From contig JBHGNT010000018.1 of assembly GCA_043228905.1 (NCBI GenBank), positions 7,874,001 to 7,938,000 of the forward strand: a stretch of DNA of 64,000 nt, in the 5' to 3' direction. The stretch is from Azolla caroliniana. Lineage: Eukaryota > Polypodiophyta. Positions 1 through 9,792 of the stretch are shown here, in pieces. Made by a program: the position numbers and the translations under genes. Within the stretch, counting starts at the first letter, position 1; every line of letters begins with the position of its first letter. The notes under the pieces are model-generated. The model did not search any database and was not told the origin of the DNA. It was given only the letters and a program-made list of their open reading frames with translations.

Positions 1-941
1 CTACGCGCGGATCGTGAGGCAGAACCGCTGGGCTTCTGGACCAGAAGGATTTAGAGTCGATACAAGCTTTGGCGAGAAAGTACTTAAGATATATTGAGAA
101 AGAGAGAAGATGAGATTACACGATTGATTTGATAACGAATTTCTTCTTCTTAATTTTCATAAAAAAAAAACCATCTTTTTCTCCTCCCCCTTCCCTCTTT
201 TATAGATGCTCTCATGCATATGATGCATGTGAGGGTACAAGACATGCATAAATTGCATGTTTGCCATTCGACGCTTAAGTATTACATGTGGTGCATGCTA
301 ACCATGTCACTCATTTTAGCACTCATGGATGAGAATTTACATGTAAAACTACAATGATAGAAATATAATTTAAACTAAATACCATGGCTTAATGGTAAGC
401 CATTTGACTCCTAACTTGGAGGTGCAAGGTTCGAATCCATACTTGCCCTCCTTGTATATGTAAATATGTATATATTTTTATATATTTATTTTATCTAGTC
501 GCCGGTTCGCCGGATGCCGACGCCGTCGCCGGAAGCCGCCGGATCACCGGCTCCATCGCCGGTCCGGTTTTGGTTGGCCAAAACCCTTTTCGAGTAGCTA
601 GCCACCTCCACTCTAAGTTCAAGTTACCTTGAACTCCCTATGCTCCACACATAGACACAAAGATAATATCTTTTGCTCCACCTTATATATGATGAGAGCC
701 GTATTTGTCGTGCCTATGTGGGATATCTCACAATTTTCTCTTTTCTTTTCACAAACTTTATACCCTTATATCTTGACATTTAGTTGTCCCTTTCTCGTGT
801 AATAAAGTGCATTCGAAACCTCCATCATTTTGTACTTAGATATTAAAAATGTTATCTTCACAATTATTGTATTACGTGATTCATACTCGATTTTGTACGT
901 TTTATGGGATTTTCACACTATTGCCGAAAATCTTCACGACA
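1..941 (-). repeat. 3' LTR of gypsy-1 (first 18 bases outside window)
   Basis: Base 1 matches base 8299 of the right LTR, so 18 bases are missing. The repeat ends in ...CACGACA at 941. It differs from the right LTR by scattered substitutions and lacks an extra GC-rich piece near 8808-8870, so the insertion is fairly young but not new. Confidence 0.93.
381..452 (+). other. tRNA-like module inside gypsy-1 LTR
   Basis: A box A-like TGGCTTAATGGTAAG at about 385-399 is followed by a box B match GGTTCGAATCC at 428-438, with tRNA-like spacing. It lies antisense to the element. It resembles the head of a tRNA-derived SINE or a degenerate tRNA. I cannot assign an amino acid. Confidence 0.6.
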
Positions 942-956
942 TCCACCCCCACCAAA
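942..956 (-). other. polypurine tract of gypsy-1
   Basis: Reading the minus strand, a G-rich run (GGTGGGGGTGGA) directly precedes the TGTC start of the 3' LTR, which is where plus-strand DNA priming occurs in LTR retroelements. Confidence 0.7.
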
Positions 957-1013
957 CCGCACGTCCTCCGGTACGTGCCAAGAAGAGAAGAAGTGAGATT
1001 TCGGCTACGATGA

Positions 1014-2545
1014 TCAATTAGATCCCTCCATGTCTTCATTTTCATCCGGCCTATTATGTTCATCGTCGAGGTAATCGAGGTCAGGATCCTTGTCTTGTCT
1101 TTTCTTGAAAAGCTTTACTCTTTTTCCCGCAATGGGTACGGCCAACCTTGATCCGTCTAGTTCTGCAAGGTGGTATGTGGCATTATCGTTGGCACTTCTC
1201 ACCACATACGGCCCGAACCATCTTGTTGCGAACTTCCTTGTTGTACTATGTTGATTGTCAAGGGTGTTGTCGTAAACCAAAACCCAATCCCCTTCTTCAA
1301 TCTTCTTGGGACGAAGTCGATGCGTGTTGTCGAACCGAACTTTGTTCTTTACTCGGGTTGCCTTCATCATCTTTCGCGCTTTTTCTAAATCTTCAGGTCT
1401 TCTTTCAAGTTGCCTTATCCGCGCCGCTAATAACTCTTCTCGGCTCATCTCGTTCTCCCACGGTATCGCTACCCATGAGGCGATCGTCCTTTCGATGGGC
1501 ATAATCGGCTTTTGTCCATACATAAGCTCTATCGGCATATACCCTGTCACCGAGCTATGTGTCGTTCTAAATCTTCAGGTCTTCTTTCAAGTTGCCTTAT
1601 CCACGCCGCTAATAACTCTTCTCGGCTCATCTCGTTCTCCCACGGTATCGCTACCCATGAGGCGATCGTCCTTTCGATGGGCATAATCGGCTTTTGTCCA
1701 TACATAAGCTCTGTCGGCATATACCCTGTCACCGAGCTATGTGTCAAGGGTGTTGTCGTAAACCAAAACCCAATCCCCTTCTTCAATCTTCTTGGGACGA
1801 AGTCGATGCGTGTTGTCGAACTGAACTTTGTTCTTTACTCGGGCTGCCTTCATCATCTTTCGCGCTTTTCTAAATCTTCAGGTCTTCTTTCAAGTTGCCT
1901 TATCCGCGCCGCTAATAACTCTTCTCGGCTCATCTCGTTCTCCCACGGTATCGCTACCCATGAGGCGATCGTCCTTTCGATGGGCATAATCGGCTTTTGT
2001 CCATACATAAGCTCTGTCGGCATATACCCTGTCACCGAGCTATGTGTCAAGGGTGTTGTCGTAAACCAAAACCCAATCCCCTTCTTCAATCTTCTTGGGA
2101 CGAAGTCGATGCGTGTTGTCGAACCGAACTTTGTTCTTTACTCGGGCTGCCTTCATCATCTTTCGCGCTTTTTCTAAATCTTCAGGTCTTCTTTCAAGTT
2201 GCCTTATCCGCGCCGCTAATAACTCTTCTCGGCTCATCTCGTTCTCCCATGGTATCGCTACCCATGAGGCGATCGTCCTTTCGATGGGCATAATCGGCTT
2301 TTGTCCATACATAAGCTCTGTCGGCATATACCCTGTCACCGAGCTATGTGTCGTTCTATCGGCCCACAAGGCATAGGGTAATAGTCGTGGCCAATTCCCG
2401 ACTCGACCGTTGCATGCCCGTACGATGGCTTTAACGATAGGTCCATGCCCTCGCTCGATCTTCCCATTTGCTTCCGGATTGTAGGCAGTCGTGAGGGAGA
2501 GCTTCACGCCTAGTCTTTCAAAGAGCTCCGTCGCTTCGTGCGCGT
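1014..2545 (-). pseudogene. gypsy-1 integrase C-terminal half, internally amplified
   Basis: The part from about 2507 downward encodes the end of the integrase core (a TTAYNPEANGKIERGH motif around 2460-2500) and the C-terminal domain (GDWVLVYDN, RWFGPYVV). The stretch between these was duplicated several times (see the repeat at 1257-2349), so the chain carries repeated copies of one 101-codon segment. The first half of the core is separated from this part by a solo LTR. Non-functional as it stands. Confidence 0.85.
1257..2349 (-). repeat. tandem duplication inside integrase (3 full copies plus 1 partial)
   Basis: Full copies begin at about 1257, 1743 and 2046. The partial copy spans about 1560-1742. 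The period measured between the last two copies is 303 bp, exactly 101 codons, and the partial copy is 183 bp, or 61 codons. Copies are nearly identical, so the amplification is recent. Confidence 0.9.
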
Positions 2546-3269
2546 TGTCGTGCCTTTCGGCTCCGGATCGTTGCGTGAGTCGGGTGGGAACCGCCGAGGT
2601 TTTGGACTAGGAGGAAGAGGAATAATTTAAGGCGATTTTAATTATGTATAGATTATTAGAAGCTTGTGAATCCCACAAGTATTACGTTAATCAATATTTA
2701 TGTAAGAATATGAATTTAGATTGAAAGAGATAGGTTATATAAAACTTCGTGAATCCCACGATTATATTAATTGGTGTTTTTAGGAAATATATCCAATTTC
2801 CCAAATATTTCACACACACATTACATTGTGCTCCCCATCCTTATGTAGTGATGAGGGAGTCCATGCTTTTTTTTTTTTTCCTAACTATAGACTCCATGCT
2901 TTTCCTATAGATAGACTATATGCTTTATCTAAAGTGATCATGCTTTTTCTAACTTGTGCGTTTTTTTTTATCAACTATAGCGTTCATGCACGCTAGATGT
3001 GCATGTGTAGCTTTTTCTTTTAGCATGCGTTTTCTTTTAACTAAAGTTTATCCTAGGTGAACTAAGGTTTCTATGTGGAACATCTATATTTAAACACAAA
3101 TGAAATGCTAGTGTAATGGTAAGACATTACATTATTAACATGGAGGTGCAAGGTTCGAATCTTGCCCTATGCATGTTATATAAATTTTAATATTTTCTAC
3201 TATTTATTCATATTTATTAAATTGGTACTTTATAAGTTTTTCACGTAGTGTACAAAATACACTACGACA
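2546..3269 (-). mobile_element. solo LTR inserted in gypsy-1 integrase
   Basis: It starts TGTCGTGCC and ends CTACGACA, matching the inverted TGTC/GACA ends of the gypsy-1 LTR. It is flanked by GCGT at 2542-2545 and 3270-3273. Integrase coding is open on both sides, and removing the insert with one GCGT copy returns the same reading frame. No internal coding domain is present, so it is a recombination-derived solo LTR of a related family. Confidence 0.92.
3105..3170 (+). other. tRNA-like module inside the solo LTR
   Basis: Box A-like TAGTGTAATGGTAAG (3109-3123) and box B-like GGTTCGAATCT (3152-3162) occur in the same orientation and relative place as in the gypsy-1 LTR, although the LTRs are otherwise strongly diverged. 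Confidence 0.6.
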
Positions 3270-4759
3270 GCGTCCAACTCCCCTCGGTCGGCCACTATCT
3301 TCCCTACACATCCATATCGGCAAACAACATCTTCAAGTAAAAATTTACAAACGGCTGAAGTCGTCTTATTTGTCAAGGCTCGTCCTTCCACTTGATTTGT
3401 CAAGTCTTCCCTTGCCAGCGCTAAGTACTTCATTTGTCCCACTCCCATTGGCATCGAGACCAGATCCACCATCCATTTGAAGTGAATGGTGAGTGGGTAT
3501 GTCGGCTTTAACTCATCACGATGACGTATATTTGAATATATTTGGCAAGTCTCACATGTGGAAACGAAATGGAGTACATCTTTGTACATGCTTGGCCGCC
3601 AGTACTTCTCCTTCAATTTTTCGAACGTCGCCCATGTTTCTCTATGACCTGCCCAAGCACTCTCGTGGAATTCGGTCATCAACGTCTCTTGCTCTTCTTT
3701 CTTTACCACCACTCGACGTGGTATTCCTGTCCTTCTTTTTGGATGTCGCCAAAGGAATACTCTCTTCAAGAAGTATCGATAAGCTTTCTTCCGGATTCGT
3801 AGGGCCTCCTCCTTTGTCAACGAAGCATCGGTCGTCAATGTTCTTAGGAATCTACCGATGAGTAACCATTCTCCTTCGTACTCGTTCTCGTGGAAGGCGT
3901 GGAGGGTTTGCGTGTCCTGGTCTTCCGCCGACAATCGAGCCATCTTGAAGAAATCGAGGGCGACATCTTCATCTTCCGAAACCATTTTACTTCCATTTGA
4001 AAATCTTGCCCTTGACAGCATGTCAGCCATGGCGTTCTTCTTCCCTGCGATGTGACGGATCTCTGGGTTTAAAGACTTGATGTAGGCGATCCACCTTAGC
4101 ATAGCAAGATCTGGGGTCGCACATCCCGAGATCATTCCGAGAATTGGGAGACAATCTGTCTCTATTATCACTTCTGACCCGATCAGGTAATCTTTGTCCG
4201 TCTTCACTGCCGACACAATACCCCAAAGTTCCCGCTTGACTTGGGCATATCTTTGTTGCCGTTCGCTAAGAACCTTTGCTCCGAACCGGACGGCATATCG
4301 CGCATTATCTTCACCTTCTTGATTGATGACCCACCCGATTCCGGTTGGGCTCGTATCTACGGTCACGTAAATTGGTTTCCCTTCGGCATAGTCGGCCTTC
4401 CTTAGTGCCGGAGCTTCAAGAAGCAGTTTCTTTAATCTTCGCATCGCCTCTGTGTGCTCGTCTCGCCATTCGAACTTTATTCTTTTCTTTAGTAGTCCAT
4501 ATAACGGTTCGGCGACATGAGCGTAGTGAGGAATCCATATATGATAAAGGCGCACGCTCCAAGGAATCTTCGAACCTCCGTTTGGTTTTCGCATTCTTCT
4601 TTCATGTCTTGGATTGCGTTCACTTTGGATGGCGAGGGCTTCCGGCCGTATGCTCCACACAAGTGACCTACCACCAAGATCTCTGGTTGCCCGAATGCGG
4701 ATTTTTCTCCCGAAAATGTCAAATTCGCATCTTCGAGCCTTTGAAGCACCTTCTCGCAA
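3270..4759 (-). pseudogene. gypsy-1 RNase H and integrase N-terminal half
   Basis: From about 4540 downward the minus strand encodes the RT connection, an RNase H with VTVDTSPTGIGWVI and ETDCLPI motifs, the integrase HHCC zinc finger (HESAWAGH then CETCQ), and the start of the catalytic core up to the second Asp (VADRG). The reading frame joins the upstream RT only through a frameshift near 4540. The core is then cut by the solo LTR at 3269. Confidence 0.88.
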
Positions 4760-5940
4760 TCTTTCATATCATCCGCAACAAACTTTCTACAACCTTCCTT
4801 ATCTTTCGATTCATCTTTCTCCTCATCCGAACATCCTTTTATCGGAATATCATCCAAGAATGGCATCGTGATGTCCGGAATGCAATCCTTCAAGACTTTA
4901 TTCATGGCATTCACCATATGAGCCACCGAGTTCGTTGCGCCTTGGGGTAAGGTACACATCCGCACAAGCCCGATCGGAGTCCTCATGGTTGTAATGTCCC
5001 GACTGTCGATCGCCAACTGGAATTGGTCATATCCGGAGTAGAGATCGCCAATGGAGTAGATGGACCGGCCCGCAAACGCTTCGGCAAATTCGTCCACGCT
5101 CAAACCGATTCCGGCATTTCGAATTGTCACCTTGTTGACGGGTTGAAGATCTTGGATGAATCGCAATGATCCATTCTTTTTCGGCACCGTGAACCACCTA
5201 TTGGAATAAGGAGCATTCGACGGTTCTAGAATTCCCATACTCACCTTCTCCTTTAAGAGCTCGATCAGCTTCGAAAGGTGTGCTCTCGGAACCGGTATCG
5301 GTTTCAAATTCCAAGGCACATGAGGCACCGTGAAGATCACCATTGGCTCTATAACCTTTGGGTCGGCGCATCCGATTTCTCGTGGGAAGAATGTGAAAGC
5401 CTTCCCATGTCTCTCAAGCATATCGCGAAACATTCGCTCCTCTTCAGGGAGAAGGAAATCCTCCTTTCCAACTCGTAGCTTCCCCTTCGTCTCTTTGGTG
5501 AAGTCATGACCTATCTTCTTCGGATCTCTTAAGCTTGGATCGTTAGCGACTTCCTTCATCTTTTGCCAGCTATCTTCCGGTAGCAGAACCGCAACTGGCT
5601 TGATCTTCTTATCCACCGTTTTATATTTCGTGTTGATGTCAGCTTCCTTCATCGAGATGCCACGACGGTATTCATCGATGATAGCGTACATGTTGACGGA
5701 GTTAACCGAAATCACGCGTTGGTTGTGAAGATAGCTCAAGTCCACGACGTCCTCGATTTCGCCGATGGTGTCGTTAAATGAGGCTTCTTCCATAATATGA
5801 GTCACGAACTCTCCTTCTTCTATTATGTTCTCTTCTTTCAGCATCTTCTCGAATTCTTGTATCCGGTGCTTGTGCTTCTTCTCGGGTAGTACTAGTTTAC
5901 ATGCGCCACTAGGTGTGACACATATTGCTTCTCCTTGCAA
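4489..5940 (-). pseudogene. gypsy-1 reverse transcriptase
   Basis: The open frame of 483 codons contains the RT signature blocks: RWFTVPKKNGSLRFIQD, then a palm motif with LYSGYDQFQLAID, LPQGATNS, and the active-site box PFLDDIPIKG. The usual YxDD appears as FLDD, a variant seen in some Ty3-type elements. The N-terminal part resembles the spacer between protease and RT. It is out of frame with the protease upstream and with RNase H downstream, so the pol polyprotein is broken. Confidence 0.9.
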
Positions 5941-6014
5941 TCCACGCGCTCTTCTTTCTTGTGGGGTCTTGTGATTGCTCGGACTATTAGTGCCCCGTGC
6001 TTCAATAGTCCGCT

Positions 6015-6404
6015 CTAAAAATCCGAGGATTCGCCTCCGAGACTATCTCGATTCCTTTCATGATTGGCTCGCACCGTTAGGAATTGGACCGATCTTTGGT
6101 TGTCAAGACTCTTTATTCGTGCGAAGGCTGCTCCATTATCGAACACTTTGGTCTCCATCCGAGATGATGTGATATAAGGTTGCCCTAGGATGACAGGATG
6201 CGACGCCGATTCTTGTACGAAGAAGTGTTGATCCATCTCCACATCCCCGATCGTGACTTTGACATTGGGACAAGCTCCGTACAAGTCCTCCGTAGACTTT
6301 GTTGCCGCGCGAATCTTCCATCCGTGGTTTGTATTGATTGGCCATCTTCCCTTTTTGTAGAAGTCGGTTGACATGAGGTTGATCTCCGAGCCGTGGTCGA
6401 TCAA
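6015..6404 (-). pseudogene. gypsy-1 aspartic protease
   Basis: It contains ALIDHGSEINLMS, the retropepsin active-site block with DHG in place of DTG/DSG, followed by HPVILGQPYI, which matches the second conserved block. The protease frame continues directly from gag after a single UAG codon at 6417-6419. It stops near 6015 and is out of frame with RT. Confidence 0.82.
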
Positions 6405-6416
6405 GGCTACGACGGT

Positions 6417-8219
6417 CTATTTCTTCTCCCCGATCTTTACCGGCGTCTCCGTTGTCGCTCGTGCCCAATGAGGTCGAGTGTAGTGGTTGTCCACCATATC
6501 TTCATCGATTTCGTCTCTTGCCATCGTTATGGCATTCGTTTTTGCTTTCTGCGGCTTCTCTTCTTCCTCGTCCGATTGTTGTTTCTTTCTCTTTACAAGG
6601 TCCACGATCGTGTCATGGAACTCCTTCTTCGTAATGCCAAGCAATTCCCTCAAGGACAAAGTTATGTGGCTATCAAGAACTCGTTCTTCGAGAATCTTCT
6701 TTAGGTCCGTCGTCTGCTCTATGTCCGACCTTAGCTTATAGGTAGGTATGGTCCTTGTCCTCCGAGCGGGGTCTTCGACACCAACCTTCACAGGCCGAAC
6801 CATTTCTTCAACTCGTATGCTCGGCTCCCCTTTTCGGCTTGATTCTCGTTCCTCCGTTTGTAAAGGTCGACTTGTCTCCGCATCGTCCTTCTTTTTCGCG
6901 TTCCTTGTTTCATGTCTTTTTGATGGCCCTTGCTCTTCTATTCTCTTTCTCTTTTCTTCGACGAACACCTCGTGGTTGTCGCACATCACCTCTGCGAGTA
7001 TGGTGTTGTCGTCCACCGGATCCGACCACCCGGTTATGCTTTGCACGCTTCGGTCCGCAAGCTCTACCTCGTTCGATGTGATTTTTCCCTTCTTCTCATA
7101 TTCGAGAACGGAAGTCCAAAACTTTGCCCTCGCTCTAGCAGCTTCAGTCTTGTCTTTCCCGACTCTTATTCCGGCCGACGCAGCATAGTGCATCGCATCC
7201 ACATGAGTCGCATCGGCATCCTCCATAGATCTCTTCATTCCTCCTCTTCCGAAATTCACCCATAGGGGTCTTCTAGTCTCGCTTGAGCAGATCATGTTGT
7301 CCTCTATGTATACAATATTTTGTCGAATCGCCTCTCGAAGGCTCGCACAATCCCTTCTCATGTGGTCCATGCTATCGCACCACACGCATCTAAAGGGTTC
7401 TTTTCCTTTAGGGCCCCGACGATTCATGTTGGCTAGCGTGACCTTCTCGAACTTCTTCGCTAGCTCTTCGATGATGTCGTCATCAATCTTCTTTTCTTCC
7501 ACGTTACTTTGTCTTGGCGGCTCAGCTACTTTCGGTGGTCTTGCTTTCTCCGTGGTAGTCGGTCCCGTCATGTCGGTGTCATCAACCCATTGGCGACGCT
7601 TGTCGAGCCTATTGCATGCCCGCTTCACCGCGATCCAGTCCGCTACGAGCCCATTTGCTTGGGTATCATCTTCGAGAAGAGTCCCCAACTCCCGTCTATC
7701 CTTTATGTCCACGGCCTTCAAGAAGTACAAAGTTTTGTCCTCTTCAAGCAACACTTGGTCCGTATTGGGGAGACGACTAAACATCTGGTCGAATTCGTCG
7801 TACACCCTCGAGACGCTCATCTTCTTATTCTTCTTCTCTATCCACTTCATCAGGGCATGTCGAGTCATCCTCGTTGAGTCTTCAGTCACGAACTCCGCTA
7901 GTATCGTTTTCTCGAACTCGGACCATGTTGTCTTTCCTTCTTGAAGCTCGATGACGCGTCTTTGGATATTGTTGGCGACAACTCTCTTGAAGCTTGCGAT
8001 TTGACGTGCCTCGGACACGTCCCTTTGATTCATCTCCCTCTTATATGCATCAAGGAACTTCGTAACGTTCCTTCCATCGAATTGGCCCTCGAGCTCTACG
8101 ACACGATCGATAGCCTTCTCCACGCTCGCGTCGTTGTCCCGAGATCTCATCATTTGCTCGACGATTAGCATCATCCTTTCGAGCTCTCCTGCTTGGTTGC
8201 TTGAGGACGCCATCTCCAA
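6417..8219 (-). CDS. gypsy-1 Gag polyprotein
   Basis: The 600-codon frame is open throughout. The N-terminal half is helical and charged, like plant retrotransposon Gag. A retroviral zinc knuckle CVWCDSMDHMRRDC (CX2CX4HX4C) sits near residues 280-293, for binding the element's RNA. The C-terminal part is rich in Lys/Glu. The start ATG at 8219 lies 36 bases downstream of the primer binding site. It ends at UAG, and the protease continues in the same frame after it, which could be a read-through arrangement or a simple nonsense mutation. Confidence 0.88.
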   Translation of the reverse strand: MEMASSSNQAGELERMMLIVEQMMRSRDNDASVEKAIDRVVELEGQFDGRNVTKFLDAYKREMNQRDVSEARQIASFKRVVANNIQRRVIELQEGKTTWSEFEKTILAEFVTEDSTRMTRHALMKWIEKKNKKMSVSRVYDEFDQMFSRLPNTDQVLLEEDKTLYFLKAVDIKDRRELGTLLEDDTQANGLVADWIAVKRACNRLDKRRQWVDDTDMTGPTTTEKARPPKVAEPPRQSNVEEKKIDDDIIEELAKKFEKVTLANMNRRGPKGKEPFRCVWCDSMDHMRRDCASLREAIRQNIVYIEDNMICSSETRRPLWVNFGRGGMKRSMEDADATHVDAMHYAASAGIRVGKDKTEAARARAKFWTSVLEYEKKGKITSNEVELADRSVQSITGWSDPVDDNTILAEVMCDNHEVFVEEKRKRIEEQGPSKRHETRNAKKKDDAETSRPLQTEERESSRKGEPSIRVEEMVRPVKVGVEDPARRTRTIPTYKLRSDIEQTTDLKKILEERVLDSHITLSLRELLGITKKEFHDTIVDLVKRKKQQSDEEEEKPQKAKTNAITMARDEIDEDMVDNHYTRPHWARATTETPVKIGEKK

Positions 8220-8254
8220 GTATTAATCTCGACTTGATCCTTCCTACCGCCTCT

Positions 8255-8272
8255 TTCACGTCGGGTTCACCA
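8255..8272 (-). other. primer binding site of gypsy-1 (tRNA-Trp type)
   Basis: Minus-strand TGGTGAACCCGACGTGAA lies 8 bases inside the 5' LTR. From memory of plant tRNA-Trp, its 3' end (TTCACGTCGGGTTCA plus CCA) is fully complementary. Confidence 0.8.
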
Positions 8273-8280
8273 CTTAATTA

Positions 8281-9267
8281 TGTCCTGAAGATCCGTCACT
8301 ATGCGCGGATCGTGAGGCGAAACCGCTGGGGTTCTGGACCAAAAGGATTTAGAGTCGATACAAGCTTTGGCGAGAAAGTACTTAAGATATATTGAGAAAG
8401 AGAGAAGATGAGATTACACGATTGATTTGATAACGAATTTCTTCTTCTTAATTTTCATAAAAAAAAACCATCTTTTTCTCCTCCCCCTTCCCTCTTTTAT
8501 AGATGCTCTCATGCATATGATGCATGTGAGGGTACAAGACATGCATAAATTGCATGTTTGCCATTCGGCGCTTAAGTATTAGATGTGGTGCATGCTAACC
8601 ATGTCACTCATTTTAGCACTCATGGATGAGAATTTACATGTAAAAGTACAATGATAGAAATATAATTTAAACTAAATACCATGGCTTAATGGTAAGCCAT
8701 TTGACTCCTAACTTGGAGGTGCAAGGTTCAAATCCATACTTGCCCTCCTTCTATATGTATATATTTTTATATATTTATTTTATCTAGTCGCCGGTTCGCC
8801 GGATGCCGACGCCGCCACCGGATACCGGTGCCGCATGCCGCCGCCGGATTGCGGTCGGATGCCGTCGGATCACCGGCTCCATCGCCGGTCTGGTTTTGGT
8901 TGGCCAAAACCTTTTTCGAGTAGCTAGCCACCTCCACTCTAAGTTCAAGTTACCTTGAACTCTCTATGCTCCACACATAGACACAAAGATAATATCTTTT
9001 GCTCCACCTTATATATGATGAGAGCCGTATTTGTCGTGCCTATGTGGGATATCTCACAATTTTCTCTTTTCTTTTCACAAACTTTATACCCTCATATCTT
9101 GACATTTAGTTGTCCATTTCTCGTGTAATAAAGTGCATTCGAAACCTCCATCATTTTGTACTTAGATATTAAAAATGTTATCTTCACAATTATTGTATTA
9201 CGTGATTCATACTCGATTTTGTACGTTTTATGGGATTTTCACACTATTGCCGAAAATTTTCACGACA
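8281..9267 (-). repeat. 5' LTR of gypsy-1
   Basis: 987 bp, TGTCCTGAAG...TTTTCACGACA, with imperfect 8-9 base inverted ends. It carries the GC-rich expansion near 8808-8870 that the left LTR lacks. Confidence 0.94.
8679..8749 (+). other. tRNA-like module inside right LTR of gypsy-1
   Basis: Same module as at 381-452. Box B here reads GGTTCAAATCC at 8725-8735, one substitution from the left copy. Confidence 0.58.
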
Positions 9268-9792
9268 CCGTGTATGCCTGCCGCCTATGCTTCCATGGTG
9301 TGGCGGAAACGTGGAACTAGTTGTAGCAGTTTCACAGCCTGCTAACACCTGCCAAATGGGGTCCGGACCCGGTCTTTCATTCTCTGTTCGCTCCATTGTC
9401 TTCGCGGACTCTTGCCGCATACGTTTCGTATTGGTCGCGTTTGCTTTTTCCACCCACGCTTGGGCTTGTCGGCATACCTCGTCTTGCGCAGCCCAATCCA
9501 CCGTTTTTGTTTGCTAGCATGTCATGACTTGTTGCACCTCCGTCGTAATCGTATTGACAACGGGCCCCTTTCCCTTGCGTGTTGGGCATTGCATGGCATA
9601 ATGTCTGGGTTGCTGACAAATAAAACAATGGATGCTTGATTCTCCCTTCTCGGCTCCAGGTGGTGTGTGCTGCTCTCCGGGTGCGACTTGCTCTTCGCGG
9701 TCCAGCCTTGTTTGTTGGAACGTACGCGGTGGCTGTTGTTGGTCCCGTCGTTGTTCCTGGTGCCGCTCATCCCCCGAGCTTTCATCATAATG
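9268..9792 (-). pseudogene. gypsy-2 gag C-terminal part, frameshifted
   Basis: A third zinc knuckle (CFICQQPRHYAMQC) can be read at about 9585-9630, in a different frame from the upstream gag. Past it, to the gypsy-1 junction, the translation is Ala/Glu/Arg-rich and unrecognised. Confidence 0.7.

Larger units (their letters stand above)
1..9267 (-). mobile_element. Ty3/gypsy LTR retrotransposon (gypsy-1), left LTR cut by window edge
   Basis: Two long direct repeats (1-941 and 8281-9267) flank, on the minus strand, gag, aspartic protease, reverse transcriptase, RNase H and integrase in that order. RT before integrase is the Ty3/gypsy order. A primer binding site lies just inside the right (5') LTR and a purine-rich tract just inside the left (3') LTR. 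The LTR termini are TGTC...GACA. The element is broken by frameshifts, a tandem duplication in integrase and a solo LTR, so it is not autonomous. It interrupts the gag region of another gypsy element, and the 4 bases after its right end are CCGT. The matching left target duplication lies outside the window. Confidence 0.93.

Noticed and set aside
381-452. Functional host tRNA gene in the LTR
   Set aside because: Box A and box B are good, but the acceptor and anticodon stems do not pair convincingly.
1148-2376. Plus-strand frames of up to 221 codons
   Set aside because: Antisense shadows of the duplicated integrase segment.
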